DNA of 64,000 nt from positions 149,969,309-150,033,308 of the forward strand of contig OY998175.1 in the NCBI GenBank assembly GCA_963921935.1. The letters are read 5' to 3'. The notes beneath the pieces were generated by a model. That model was not told the origin of the DNA, ran no database searches, and saw only the letters and a program-made list of their open reading frames with translations. Origin of the DNA: Galeruca laticollis (taxonomy: Eukaryota; Arthropoda; Insecta; Coleoptera; Chrysomelidae). The position numbers and the translations under genes were made by a program. How positions within the stretch are numbered: the stretch's first letter is position 1; each line of letters opens with the position of its first letter. Positions 19,386 through 30,686 of this stretch are shown here, in pieces.

Positions 19386-20737
19386 TTCACATGAGCTGGA
19401 TGTTCACCCCTCTCTGATTTCCCCTGTGACTGGAGTTCTTGCTTTGCAGGCGTCGTAGGACGCTTACACGAACTGCGTGCATGCTCTAGCTCGCCACAAT
19501 TACAGCACCTGATTTTCTTCGGCTCCTTGTCTACCATACCTTTCAACAAGTTGACGATCTTGTCAAGTCTGTCATCGTCACCTTCTTCCTGTATGGTCCT
19601 ACCTTTGTTGTATCCGGAAGCCATCGTGGCTGCTTCATATTCAAGAACAGCAGTCAATGCATAGACCAATGTTTTGGGATAGGCTAATCGAAGCGTCTTC
19701 TCCATATCGTGGTCACATAAGCCGTCAATAAAGGCCTGGATGCCTGAACATTCCATCATGTTTTCTGATGCTGATGGATAAGCAAATCGAACTAGTCGGG
19801 CAATATCATATTCTTGAAGGGTTACGTCACGTTTCCGCCTTCGGTTCTTCAGCTGGAATCTGTACAAATGTTCGAAATGTTCGTGACCGTATCGCATGTC
19901 AAGCTTCTTTTTTAGCTGCTCAAAGTCATCCGCTTCTTCAAGAGGTATCGTCTGAAGTACATCTAAGGCATCTCCCCGAAGCGCGATGGTTAAGTTTACT
20001 GCCTTCTCCTTGTCGGACCAATTATTCACTCTAGCGGCTACTTCAAATTGTTTCACATAATTGGTCCACGACATTTTTCCATCGAACGTTGGGGCCTTGA
20101 CTCGGGTAAAACTGCCAATATCTTCAAACTTCGTTTTCTCGGTCTTCTTTTCTTCCTCTGGCGTGCCTCGCGTTCTTGAATCGGCAATCTTTGCCTCTAA
20201 CTCCTTGATTTTCTCGTCTATAGTTGTAATCTTATTCTCGATTTCAGATTTTAGAGACTTAATTTAATTTTCAACGTCAGCGGCAATGTCGTTTTTCATT
20301 AATAAGATATCGGCAGATATATCGTTCTTGAAAGTAGAAATATCGATCTTTATAGCCGAAATATCGCTTTTCACATTCGTTGAAATCTTCTCTTCCTTGG
20401 CAGAAATCTTCTCGTCCATGTTAGCCGAAATATCATTGTTCATAGTAGAAATATCGTTCTTCATATCAGAAATCTTCTCGTCCATGTTAGCAGAAATATT
20501 AGCAGAACTGTTCTCTTCCATGGCAGAAATCTTCTCGTCCATGTTAGTAGAAATTGACGAGATTAAGGTGGAAGCCTCGTCATTGAATAAAACTGTTTCT
20601 GGATCAAAGCCGTCATTTTCCAGTGCCACTTTAAGTCTTTCTACTAATTCACTTTTCTTACCGGACGTTTCCTACTCACGATCTTCCAATTCTGCTCTTT
20701 ATTCCGCCACTTTCAGATACCTTAATCTCTTGGCCAT
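19386..20737 (-). pseudogene. Gag with N-terminal SAP-like region, repeat coiled coil and CCHC knuckle
   Basis: ATG at 20737 lies 45 bases inside the 5' LTR. Residues 1-45 read LRYLKVAE, a TAA, RAELEDRE, a TAG, then ETSGKKSELVERLKVALE, which is the two-helix SAP pattern (L-x-x-L-R-x-x-G-L-x-x-x-G-x-K-x-x-L-x-x-R-L). Then comes a repeat of MDEKIS/NDIS units (20570-20264) predicted to coil, a TAA at 20264, and a second coiled segment. The capsid-type block follows: WTNYVKQFEVAARVNNW, LRGDALDVL, LKKKLDMRYG and LQEYDIARLVRFAYP (20074-19780). CCNCGELEHARSSC (CX2CX4HX4C) is at about 19505. Three in-frame stops but no frameshift were found. Confidence 0.88.
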
Positions 20738-20763
20738 TTTTACGTAGATATTAATTTATATTA

Positions 20764-20781
20764 CCCCACACCTGACACCAA
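20764..20781 (-). other. Primer binding site of the macro-domain Gypsy element
   Basis: The minus strand reads TTGGTGTCAGGTGTGGGG directly after the LTR end. TGGTGTCAG openings are common tRNA primer sites in Ty3/Gypsy elements. The tRNA is not named. Confidence 0.7.
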
Positions 20782-21175
20782 TGTAATGTTTTTCTCATTT
20801 ATTTAAACAGTAAACGGGTGGGATAAATTTTAAACACACGGTATGGCTACTTACTCATTTATTTAAACACTAAACTAATCACTTAAATTTAATTCATATG
20901 CACACAAACTTAATTAATTTATATCAACACTTTGCTAATTTATATTCACTTATTTACTGTTTATTTGTCGAGATCAGTTTATCAACTAAACTGAACTCTT
21001 CTTGATCGGTCCCTTATATGTTAATGCCTTTTTCACTAGATAAGACTGGTCACAAAAACAATGTAGATAAGATAGTCACTATTCGTAAATAATTCTAGGA
21101 AACCCTGTGCGTCCGCCATAATCTTAACTTTCATACCTGGCTTAGACAGAGTCGCATTTAGGGACTATAGTAACA
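20782..21175 (-). repeat. 5' LTR of the macro-domain Gypsy element
   Basis: Direct repeat of 16872-17348. The target duplication ATAG follows at 21176-21179. Confidence 0.9.
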
Positions 21176-21179
21176 ATAG

Positions 21180-22477
21180 TAAGACCTACCTATAAAACTT
21201 GTTACTAACTATTAAATTGAACAACTAAAATCCATCTTTAAAAAATGTTGAAAAAGCTTGAATTAAATTTATATTATACTAGAAAACCTAAGCTACGAAG
21301 AAACATGATTGATTTAACATTGAAAAATATTCCACTGCATAGAAAATGGTTAACAATTTAGCATCAACAAGCAAAAAGAGACAACAGACAGACAGACTGA
21401 CAGATAACAAAGTAAAACTAATGATACGCAATCGCATTACAGTTTTGACTAGTGTCGTTCACAGAGCACAAAATTGGAAACTGGTTTGAAATTAGGTGCT
21501 CATAGCAAAATCAGTGACTTATTGGCTGGTATGATTATTAGCGTATAACCTATGTTGTTATCAATTCGACCCCGATAAAATATTCTAAAAGTTACAGGTC
21601 CGTATTGAAAATAATTATAATTATATTCGAAGCTTGGTGATTAATGTTTGGGTACGAAATGAATGCTCCAACCTAACTAAGTTTTTGTTATGGTAACCAC
21701 AATGAAATAAGTGAAGTTAAAAAAATCATGGTCCTTATTTAAAAAAAAATTGTTGGTAATGGATGTGGGAATTTTAATCGTCAGATAGATGTATAGATGA
21801 CATGATATTAAAGGCAATAAAAAATGACAACGAAGAAGTGTCAACTGTTTTTAATATCTCTTCTGTTTTTTATATCTCTTAAATGGCTATACCAAAAAGC
21901 AAAAACAAAAATCCGAGAAGTTACTTGTTTTCAGTTATTTCAATAACAAAAGATTATATTTGGAAGATGAGAGACTAATTATTGTTCACTTAAATCCGCA
22001 ACTTTGCCACATTTTAAAATTAATTCCATCTCTTAGCGTTTTTGAGATCCCAAGGACGCGTCTCGAATTTGGGACAACCGGTACAGTTTTTTCTGACAGC
22101 ACGTATAATTTTACGTATACAACACTTGTTAAGATTAATTATAAATGCTAAAGAATAAATCACCGTCTCGGGCTAATAAAAAATGTATATTAATCTTGCA
22201 GGTGTAGTTTAAAATTGCAATATAAAAAATGTTCGTTACCTAACATCGTTAATAGATTTTTATGTCAAATAACTTCCTGGATTTATGAATAATTTTAACG
22301 ATTTTTTTCAGGGTTACAACAAAAATAGTTCTAACTTTTTCACCAATAATAAGAACGCTTAAACAATGAAAATTAAAACTTAAAATTATGATCCTAGGTT
22401 CCTAAGATCCTAGGCCTATAAATTAGTCGCACAGCAGAAATAGAAAGATGTACCTAAAGTCAGCGTTTATTTATATA
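21180..22477. other. Unassigned AT-rich DNA
   Basis: No frame, terminal repeat or RNA gene is supported in these 1.3 kb. This may be host intergenic sequence, as it flanks two independent insertions. Confidence 0.5.
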
Positions 22478-22625
22478 TATGCAGGTTGTTTCAAAAATCG
22501 GTGACTCGCTAGGTAGAACACTGCAAAATAAGTTAGGTTCGCCCAGCATCCGTTTTCAAGATACAGGGTGCTGAAAAAATAATTCTTATATACATTTTTT
22601 ACGATTATGTTGAAACTACTAGCGG
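22478..22625 (+). repeat. Left terminal inverted repeat of the split transposon
   Basis: It pairs imperfectly with the reverse complement of about 26405-26552. Shared blocks are CTAGGTAGAACACTGCAAAA, CATCCGTTTTCAAGA and TACGATTATGTT. Confidence 0.75.
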
Positions 22626-23141
22626 CATTTTAATAAAAATTTGTAGGAATATGTTTTGGATGCGGACGGATCACATAATTTTTTTTTATGTGCCTCACAC
22701 AGAGGACGCTAGTTACACGATTCATGCCGAGTAGTATTAAACATATATTTTTTGCTGTTGAATTTTGTAGCTCAAATTTCATGTGAACTCAAACAACATT
22801 CAAATTTACACTACAATCGTTCTCTTTGTAAAACTCGATACTGTGTACCGTTTTTGGAATATTTTAATTTCAAATTGATAGTGTAATAACTAATGCTGAT
22901 CTAAAATATTTTTTTAAACAATTATCTATTCATTAAAGCCAAAAACAATAAAAGTCTTCTAATGCTAAAGTTAGTATTTAAATAAAGAATTAGAGTTTAA
23001 CTTAAATCATGACACTTTCAATCAGTTAAAATAAGCGTTTAAAATGTCTTCCGTTAAAAAGTTTAGTGTTCGTCGCAAAAATCAAAATGGGTTTCTTTGA
23101 GTCAGCGATGGAAAAAAGAGATTTATTGATAGTTGAGAAGG

Positions 23142-25400
23142 TTATTATTATTATTATTATTATTATTACAATAGAAATAAGGGCTGAGGTAAGAACCTAT
23201 GAACCCCATGATCTGAAAACATAAATAAGTGCTCAAACGCCTATAAACATATTCAATGACAAATTAACAATAATTAACAAAATCGTAGTTTTCAGCAATA
23301 ACCGCAACAACTTTGCAGCGAAAACGATATAAATAAAACAAATTCAGATAAATAATAGATGCAACAATGCGCACTAATAACTATTAAATGGAAGTCCATC
23401 AATTCTGTTCTCAAATGCGTTAACTGATGGTGCGTCAACAACATCATCAGGAAGATTGTTCCAGACATCAAACAATCTGTTTGGTGAAAAGTGCTGTCCT
23501 ACTCGGGATCCAAAGGACTCCTTCTTAAGTTTAAATGGGTGACCTCTCAGTCTAAGATCAGTGTTGAATAGAAACATAAATTGAAGATCACCAAAGTTGT
23601 GCTTAGTGATTTTATAACATAATATCAAGTCTCCCCGAAGTCGACGGTCTTGAAACTTGCTGAGATTCGCCCCAGTCAGTCGCTCCTCATAGGAAGGCCT
23701 CACGCGACTAATATCAGGATACCACACAGGACCCGCATAATCTAAAATAGGATGCACGTAATATTTGTACAGTTTACAGTAAGTTTCAAGTGACACTCTA
23801 GAGAACAATTTTTGTATCAGATAGAGTCTGGATTTCGCGCGGTTGCATACGGACACAACATGTTCAGTCCACGATAAATTTGAGTTCACTAAGATGCCTA
23901 GGTCATCATGGCTGGTAACTGTATTTGGTAACTGCCCATTTATGTTGTATGATAAATTGGGATTGGTCTTGCCAATGTGGAGTACATTACATTTATTAAT
24001 GTTCAGGGGAAGCAACCAGTCCAAACACCACCGCTGTATAGTGTGTAGGTCATTGTGGAGGGTGAGATGGTCTCTTAAAGGGTTAGCAAATATCTTTGTG
24101 TCATGGGCATAAAAACAAACTGAGTTTGAAACCAATATTTGAAGATCGCTTGCGTAAACAAGAAACAGCAATGGGCCAAGGACGGAACCCTGTGGAACAG
24201 CACTGGAAACTGACCTGTCATTGGAGAACTCTCGGCCGACTCTGACTTTAAAATCCTGTCCGATAAAAAATTGGAGATCCATAAATTCAGGCTACCCCGT
24301 ATGCCAAAGTGATCTAATTTATATAAGAGTCTTCTTTTTGGGACTTTATCGAAGGCCTTGGAGAAGTCCAAATAAATGACGTCAATCGGATCACTGTTGT
24401 CTAAAGATTTTGTCCCGTCATTAACACACTGAAGAAGATTGGACATGGTAGAGCGACCTCGAACAAAACCATGTTGGTGAAGAGGTATAACATTTTGTTG
24501 AAGAAGGAACTTAGAATAATAGATTCCATAATTTTACAAACAATAGGTACCAGGCTCACTAGTCGGTAATTGCTTGGATCCAGTTTATTGCCCTTCTTGA
24601 ATATAGGAGTAACTGACACCGATTTCCAGATTGGTGGAATAGAACATTGCGTGAAAGAGGCATTCATGATGATTGAAAGTAGATGGTAAATTGAGTCTGC
24701 ACATTTTTTAAGAAACATTGCTTGTGAACCATCAAGACCAGGAGAAGTGTTCGTCTTGATATTTAATATTTTTTCTCTAATTTGCTGGGATGAAAATTCA
24801 ATATTACTAAGGGATTCTAAGACACGAGCACCAAATATAGGAGGCAAAGTGTCATCAATTGGTTTAGAAGTAAAAGCCTCAGAAAAACTAAAGGACAACG
24901 TTTCGGAAGTTTCATAATTAGACGGACATAATACTCCATCACTTTTCCTAAATAAAGGGACACCAACTTTAGACGAAAGACAGGAACGCATGTGCTTAAA
25001 AAACTTTTTAGGGTTGCAACTATTAGAAATACTTTCCTCGAAACCCCTTCTGGCGTTAGCCAACCGACTAATTATTGTATTAGAGAATCTTCTGTGAGTT
25101 AAGAAATCTTCATTATTGTTGGTGCGTTTAAATCTTCTCTACAAATTTCGTTTATGTTTTATCAAATCATGTATTTCACTTATGATCCATGGCTTTAATT
25201 TGTTACGGAAAATTCTTCTTTCTCTCGTATTCTCATTCATACATTTTATTACCGTGTCATAGAAACATTTCCATAAATGTATACAGTTATTATTATCAGG
25301 CAATATGTTATCCCAACTGATGGACGAGAGAGTACGATTGACATTTATAAAATTTGTTACTCCGATAGTCATGTGATTCTCATCATCGTCAGCAGCGGGT
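23142..25400 (-). mobile_element. CR1/L2-like non-LTR retrotransposon with (TAA)n tail, inserted in the transposon
   Basis: The minus-strand coding relics run from about 25372 to 23374. A (TTA)n run at 23142-23168 on the plus strand is a (TAA)n tail on the minus strand, the 3' terminal microsatellite expected for such an element. The upper end abuts transposase sequence at about 25400. The endonuclease is missing apart from its tail, so the copy is 5'-truncated. Confidence 0.82.
23374..25372 (-). pseudogene. Reverse transcriptase of the CR1/L2-like element, active site altered
   Basis: In order on the minus strand: IEFSSQQIREKIL and TNTSPGLDGSQAMFLKKCAD (about 24830-24720), SVTPIFKKGNKLDPSNYRLV (about 24610-24550), IDVIYLDFSKAFDKVPKRRL (about 24390-24330) and SSAVPQGSVLGPLLFLVYASD (about 24210-24150). 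At about 24115-24095 the catalytic box reads FYAHDTKIF instead of YADDT, so one metal-binding Asp is His. WCLDWLLPLNINKCNVLHIG and the C-terminal SRLYLIQKLF and GHPFKLKKESF blocks complete the family layout. Frameshifts occur near 24440 and 24280. The 25372-25139 part is the end of the linker. Confidence 0.88.
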
Positions 25401-25403
25401 AAG

Positions 25404-26030
25404 TTAAGTTTTCAACCCAGTAGATAAACCTTCTATGGAAGCTTGACGACTGGTTTGAATACTTTTGTCCGGCCATATTTTTTTCACTGAATGTCCTTCA
25501 TTGAGCCATGTCTCATCTAGATAATAGATTTGTCTTCCCTCTTGTCTGTATTTTTGAATATCTCGTAAATACTGGCGTCTCCAACATATTATTTCTTCGT
25601 TTTCGATTAGCACTGATTTGCGACTTTGCTTCTCCCAAGTAAAATTTAATTTTTGTAATATTTTCCATAAAGTTTTTCACCCTATGTCAGGCAAATTCTC
25701 GTCCTCCTTCATCATTCTTAGAATTCTGTCAAGGGTTGGGGTCTCTTTTATAAAATACAATTCATGTAGGTTTCGTCTTATTGTTTTTTGCATATGTTCA
25801 TCAAGGTCAAATGGTTTTCTTCCAGTTGACTTTTTAGGTGGAGATATATTTCCATTTTTCCTCTCTCTTAGAAGCCTGTAAATAGTAGATTAACTAACTC
25901 CTGTCATATTGGAACATGTCGAAACTATATTTCTAACAGTAGCAGCGCCGGCATTTGATGTACAACAGCATCATGCACATTTAACACTACAGTCTTCGTT
26001 TGTCAGTTAATCACGCTCTTACACTTTCTG
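25404..26030 (-). pseudogene. IS630-like transposase, N-terminal half
   Basis: The minus strand gives an N-terminal HTH (ATVRNIVSTCSNMTGVS, a TAA, STIYRLLRER), then GRKPFDLDEHMQKTIRRNLHE and TPTLDRILRMMKEDENLP, a TGA at about 25683, and KTLWKILQKLNFTWEK. The first catalytic motif is IYYLDETWLNEGH (about 25540-25500), followed by IEGLSTGLK at 25430-25404. Its relatives at 38.1-39.9 kb share the ETW/I-x-N-E-G-H and STGLK blocks. Transposition chemistry would need the second Asp and the Glu, which are not present here. Confidence 0.83.
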
Positions 26031-26404
26031 GCTACTTGTACCTCCTTTGAGTTTTTGTCCACTCACGTAACTGTACCACTGAAGGGACGATTTCCACAGA
26101 AGGGATAATTTCCACTGGTTGCACTGAAGGGATGTAGGTTCGTATTTTGTAAACACGTTAGGATAACACACGTTATCCTACTGACTGCGCCAGACAGAAA
26201 TACTCATTTTAAAAAGATATTTTATTTAATTCTTACACAGAAAGATGTTATTCTTGGAGTGATTATATAAAAACTGAATTACAAATATAAAAACCACTAA
26301 ACAACTATGTTAACTAGTTTACATGAATTCTGATAGTGATATATACTATGGTGCAGGTGCAGCGCTAATTATGACCTTGTAACTGTCGCCAGTAGTTAAA
26401 CATA

Positions 26405-26552
26405 ATCGTAACAAATGTGTATAAGAATTCTTATTAATCTTCTTGAAAACAGATGCTGTTCCGAAATATTTTTACTGGACGAGCCCAACTCATTTTGCAG
26501 TGTTCTACTTATCCTAGCAAGAGGGTCACCGTTTTTTTAAACACCCTGTATA
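26405..26552 (-). repeat. Right terminal inverted repeat of the split transposon
   Basis: Reverse complement partner of 22478-22625. The outer end CACCCTGTATA is the common TACAGGGTG terminus of insect mariner-like elements. Confidence 0.75.
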
Positions 26553-26699
26553 AGGACATATTAACGTAGTTGGTTCTATATTTAAGTTTGACATTAATCC
26601 TACAACTGTCTCAGGTTGTAAATTGTAGAAAGTAATTGATTTTTGTAAATAAAATTTAAAATAAAAAGTTTTTTCTTCAGTAAAATACATAATTCCTAT

Positions 26700-27370
26700 T
26701 ATTTTATTTTAGATGTCGAGAAATTGTAAGAGCAACAGGAGTCGCTAGAATGAAATGGATAAGTACAAACAACCCAGAAGATAGAGATGAATATGAGAGA
26801 ATAAGAAAAAATTGCAACAAATTGATAAGAAATGCTAAAAGAGTATGAACGAATGACAGAATAATAAAAAATAGGAAATGAAAAAAATAACAAAAATACA
26901 AAAGCCTATTATAAAAAAGTAAATGAACAAAATAAGACTTATAAAGGTAAACTCAAAGGTATAAGAAATAAATACGGTGATACAAGAAGAAGCTAATTAT
27001 AAACAAATTTGGAAAGAGTATTTCGAGGAACTGCTAACTGAGGCACTCTCAGATTATACAACAGAGGAAGAAAGTGAAGAGGATGAAGAAGAGAATATAT
27101 CACAGGAACCAATAAAAAATGAAGTAGTAGAAGTTATTAAAAGAAGTAAGAATGGGAAAGCACCGGGCAAAGACGCAATAAACATGGAATTGATCAAGTA
27201 TGGAGGAGAGGAACTGCACGAAAGACTATATCGCCTAATAAAGAAAATATGGAGAGAAGAAAGAATGGACGAAGAATGGGAGGATGGACAAATTGTCATA
27301 ATACACAAAAATGGGGATCAGCTGGAGTGCAAAAACTACAGAGGTATAACTCTCTTAAATGTAGCAATAA
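26700..27370 (+). pseudogene. RTE-like non-LTR reverse transcriptase fragment
   Basis: Linker sequence GVARMKWISTNNPEDRDEYE (about 26735-26795) is followed after frame breaks by the open frame 26977-27366. That frame carries EEANYKQIWKEYFEELL, KNGKAPGKDAINMELIKYGG, RLIKKIWREERMDEEWEDGQ and CKNYRGITLLNVA. These are RT motifs 0-2 of the non-LTR family that insect annotations often label as craniofacial-development-protein-2-like plus RT. The sequence leaves RT homology at about 27366 and enters BEL/Pao sequence, so the catalytic core is missing. Confidence 0.83.
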
Positions 27371-29116
27371 ATCAAAGTCGCTTAGATGGAAAAGCGAAAG
27401 CAATAATAGGTCAATACCAATTATACCAAAAATTACTCAGCTTCTTCCTCAAATATCTCTTAATGTTGAAAGACTAAAGATTCCCTCACAGCTATTGTCA
27501 AAATTAGCTGACGATAAAGTCAACATTCCTTCTCACATAGATATGTTGCTCGGTTGCGACATTTATTATGCAATCCTAAAAATGGTATCAAACACATAGG
27601 TTCTGGACTTCTATCGCTCATGAACACCCATTTAGGTTGGGTATTATCTGAAAATGTTCCACAAAATTGTTTCAAGGAAAGTTCTCTATCACCTATACAC
27701 TCTCAGTCTTTCTTGGTTAACAGTTTTTCGGCAGCTGAAAACAACTCAGTCTCTCATATCTCATAATAATGACGTGGATCTTAACCTTTTGCATGAGAAG
27801 TTTTGGTGTCAAGAAGAAGTTGATTCGAGCACTGCCCTTCGCTCTTTATCGGCTGAAGAAGAAAATGCCGAAGAAATATTCTCGTCCACCACCAAAATTT
27901 TAGACAAGGGAAGATATCAAGTAAGCATCCTATTCGTAAAAGCCAATGCTCACAAAAATCTTGGAGATTCTCTTTTAATAGCAAAACGTAGGCGAAAGGA
28001 AATTTTCTCACGACCCAGTGCTTTTCTCAGAATTCAAACAATTTATCGATGAATATATTTCTCTCAGCCATGGCAAATTTGTTCCTTTATCTCTCACCAA
28101 CTCCTTCAACGAAAATAAGTATTTTGTACCCTACCTTTGTGTTCTGAGAGAATACAGCGAAGCCACCAAATTGCGAGTGGTCTTCGATTTCTCCTGTAAA
28201 ACGACTTCCTCTTCTAATGACATATTTCTCAAAGGTCCTCAGGTGCAGACCGAATTATTCAACATATTATGTCACTTTCGCTCTTCTAGATACGAATGGA
28301 CATCAGATGTACAAAAAATATACAGACAGATCTTCACAAACCCTGATCAATTTTTTTTTCAAAATATGTTATGGAGAGATTCTTCCAGTGATGATTTTTC
28401 ATGCATCGAATTAACTTGTGTGTCCTTCGGACAAAAAAGTTTTCCCTATCATAATATGTCAAGTACTTCAATATATTGCACAACGGAATACCGATTTATC
28501 TCTCACTTCAGACACATTATTACATCAGACTTATGTGGATGACATACTGTCAGGTGCTAACTCCGTGACCGAACTGAAACTATTGCAATCTGAATGAACC
28601 AAGTGTCTTAGCGCATCAGGTTCCACGCTACACAAATTTGATTTCCATAGAGAATCAGTGCAGCAAATCTCTACTTTCTTATTCTTGAACTCAAATCCTA
28701 CATCACTACGCGAAAAATTCTATTGGGAGTCTCACAATGTTATGATTGACTAGGATTAGTCAAGCACGTCATTGTCAAAGGAAAAATATTAATGCAACGC
28801 ACATAGTTGCACAAACTTTGAAGGGATCAAGAAATCACCAATCAGTCAGTCCATTCTTCTAGCTTAGAAATATTCCATCAAGATTCCGCGCCCCATAGAA
28901 TATCAGGTTCATGGGTTCTCATATGCCAGTTGAGTGGCACATGGTTGCAACTTATATATTCTCTCCAAATATGCAAATGGAACAATCCATTGTGCATTAG
29001 TGGATGCTAAACCCCGTGTTGCACCATTTAAAAATATGCTGACTATTCCCAAATTTACTCAACGAATTACAAGGCTTTTAAACCAAAAATGCAAGCCAAT
29101 CTGTCAAAAAGACTGA
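27371..29116 (+). pseudogene. BEL/Pao retrotransposon pol (protease end, RT, RNase H), fragment
   Basis: Blocks in order: ADDKVNIPSHIDMLLGCDIYY (about 27505-27570) and GSGLLSLMNTHLGW (about 27600-27640), which close the protease; DVDLNLLHEKFWCQEEVDS (27773-27825); KLRVVFDFSCKTTSSSNDIF (about 28170-28230); TSDVQKIYRQIFTNPDQFF (about 28302-28358). The catalytic TYVDDILSGAN is at about 28528-28560. An RNase H-like GCNLYILSKYANGTIHCALV block lies at about 28943-29005. The V-D-D active site is intact but there are at least three frameshifts and several stops. No LTR was identified, and the fragment abuts RTE-like sequence on its left. Confidence 0.85.
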
Positions 29117-30099
29117 CTCTTGTATCTCCTCCAACCCTTGAATTAATAGTTATTATAATTAGTTTTACGTTGTACATAGCATGAAAATTTTCATTTAGGT
29201 GGTGACCGCAGGCAGTATGTTCGAAAATACATTTTCTCGCTAATAAATTCTCTTTTGTATCGAATTTACAACCCTTTACCACAAAAATAAATATTATTTA
29301 TTATTCTTGTGCTTTTGCGCTGCGACAGAATTCAAACCCCCTTCTGTATTTTAAAAACTAATTTCCTCGCGACTTGAACCACTGATATCCCTATCATAAT
29401 ATTCAAGGTTTATTGGCCACGTTCGAAATATACCCTGACGTATTTCCTCTAATAAAAGATTCCATAGCCAACTAGTAAAGATAGCTATTCTCTGTTTATT
29501 GAGGCAATATAGCTTTATCTAGAAAAACATCTTCGTGTTGTAAGATTTGCCTGTGTTTTATTAATGGCATACGATCTTTCTTGCAAGAAGATATCAATTA
29601 CAACCCTCAATAGTGAATTTTTCTTCAAGTGGATCGGTTCATCTCCAGCTTTGAGTCAATCTCAAGTTGTATCTCAGTAGTATACTGAAGTAAGTCTTGT
29701 AACTTATTTCATTATTCTTACGCTTCTTTTTCTCTGTATATCTCGTGAGTTTCTCTGTTTGAGCTACACATTATCAAGAATATTTCGCAATTTTTTCTCT
29801 CGGTATCTCGATAAGTGATTATTAATTAACACATTTTCGCAGCTGTGAAGGAACATTGTACAATTAATATTGAGTGTGAATAGTGAAGTTATTTTGTATA
29901 AATATAGTAATACTGCCCGAATTTTACTTTTATTTAACTACAAAAAACAATTGGAATAACAGTGCGGTAATTATCAGTTTACGTGTACATACGTACACAG
30001 GTGTCTTAGCAAATATTTGGTTACCACACCAAACCACTTGACTCAGCTTAGTTTGATTGTTATGTGTATTGCTTTTGAGAAATGTATAGGGTAGATATA
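29117..30099. other. Unassigned DNA downstream of the BEL/Pao fragment
   Basis: The sequence is AT-rich with no supported frame. It could include remains of the BEL/Pao element, but I see no integrase motif and no LTR pair. Confidence 0.4.
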
Positions 30100-30596
30100 T
30101 AGGGTGTCCAGAAACTCTCCTGCCAAACGAAAACTACAGTTACTAGAGGTGATTTTAAGTCGATTTATCTCAAATTAACTTTATCCGAAAATGCTTCCTA
30201 AGGGAGCTACAGCCCATTGAAGAAGACGTCCTCATATGAGTTTTCTTCAAACTACTAAAAAATACCGTTACTTAAAATGTTCAAACTTGGTATAATCAAT
30301 AAGCAGTTACCAACCAGTCGTTTTCTGTAAATACATTTTTCCAGATCCATCGCAAGCGTGTCAGTTGGGGGACCAACAGGTATTTTTATTAAAAAAAATT
30401 TATTTTCAAGTTTTTTATGTATCCGACACCGAATTTGGAAAATTCAAGATAATTTTCATGAAAAATGTTCTCTTCTTTCGAATCGATATCATGAACTGTT
30501 TTCGAGAAAAATAAATTTAAACTTTTTGTGTTTTTTACATAAAATCATGTGGGATTATAATCTGTAATATCAAGTTGGCTTTGAAAAAGCAACAAA
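30100..30596 (+). repeat. Left long terminal inverted repeat
   Basis: Pairs with 31939-32440. It has no coding frame. The inner end is near TGAAAAAGCAACAAA. Confidence 0.93.
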
Positions 30597-30686
30597 ATCT
30601 GACAATGTGTCAAATTATTTTGATTCTAAACAGTTATTATTGTTATTGTGTGTGAAAGGTAAAAAATAATAGTTAATTTGATCAAA

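Larger units (their letters stand above)
16872..21175 (-). mobile_element. Ty3/Gypsy element with C-terminal macro domain and CCCH-like finger, internally deleted
   Basis: The LTRs are 16872-17348 and 20782-21175 (TGTTAC ... CATTACA on the minus strand). They are flanked by ATAG at 16868-16871 and 21176-21179. The primer site reads TGGTGTCAGGTGTGGGG on the minus strand (20764-20780), and a polypurine tract AAGGAGGGGG (17352-17361) abuts the 3' LTR. From the ATG at 20737 a single decayed frame gives SAP-like, coiled-coil, Gag, zinc-knuckle, integrase and macro-domain blocks. Protease, RT and RNase H are deleted near 19385. This copy cannot move by itself. Confidence 0.9.
22478..26552 (-). mobile_element. 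IS630-Tc1-mariner-type transposon, split by a non-LTR insertion
   Basis: The left end (from about 22478, TATGCAGGTTGTTTC) and the reverse complement of the right end (to 26552, TATACAGGGTGTTTA) form imperfect inverted repeats of about 140 bp. Both include GTAGAACACTGCAAAAT and TTACGATTATGTT. A minus-strand transposase relic sits near the right end (about 26030-25404). Without the non-LTR insertion at about 23142-25400 the element would be about 1.8 kb. The C-terminal half of the transposase could not be found on the other side. Confidence 0.75.

Noticed and set aside
20286..20747. Long plus-strand frame rich in SSMLAEI/ISFF repeats, opposite the coiled-coil Gag region
   Set aside because: It is the antisense shadow of the MDEKIS-type repeats of the minus-strand Gag, which is supported by domain order and LTR orientation.
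23142..23168. (TTA)n run as an independent microsatellite
   Set aside because: It lies exactly at the 3' end of the minus-strand CR1/L2-like element, so it is better explained as that element's tail.
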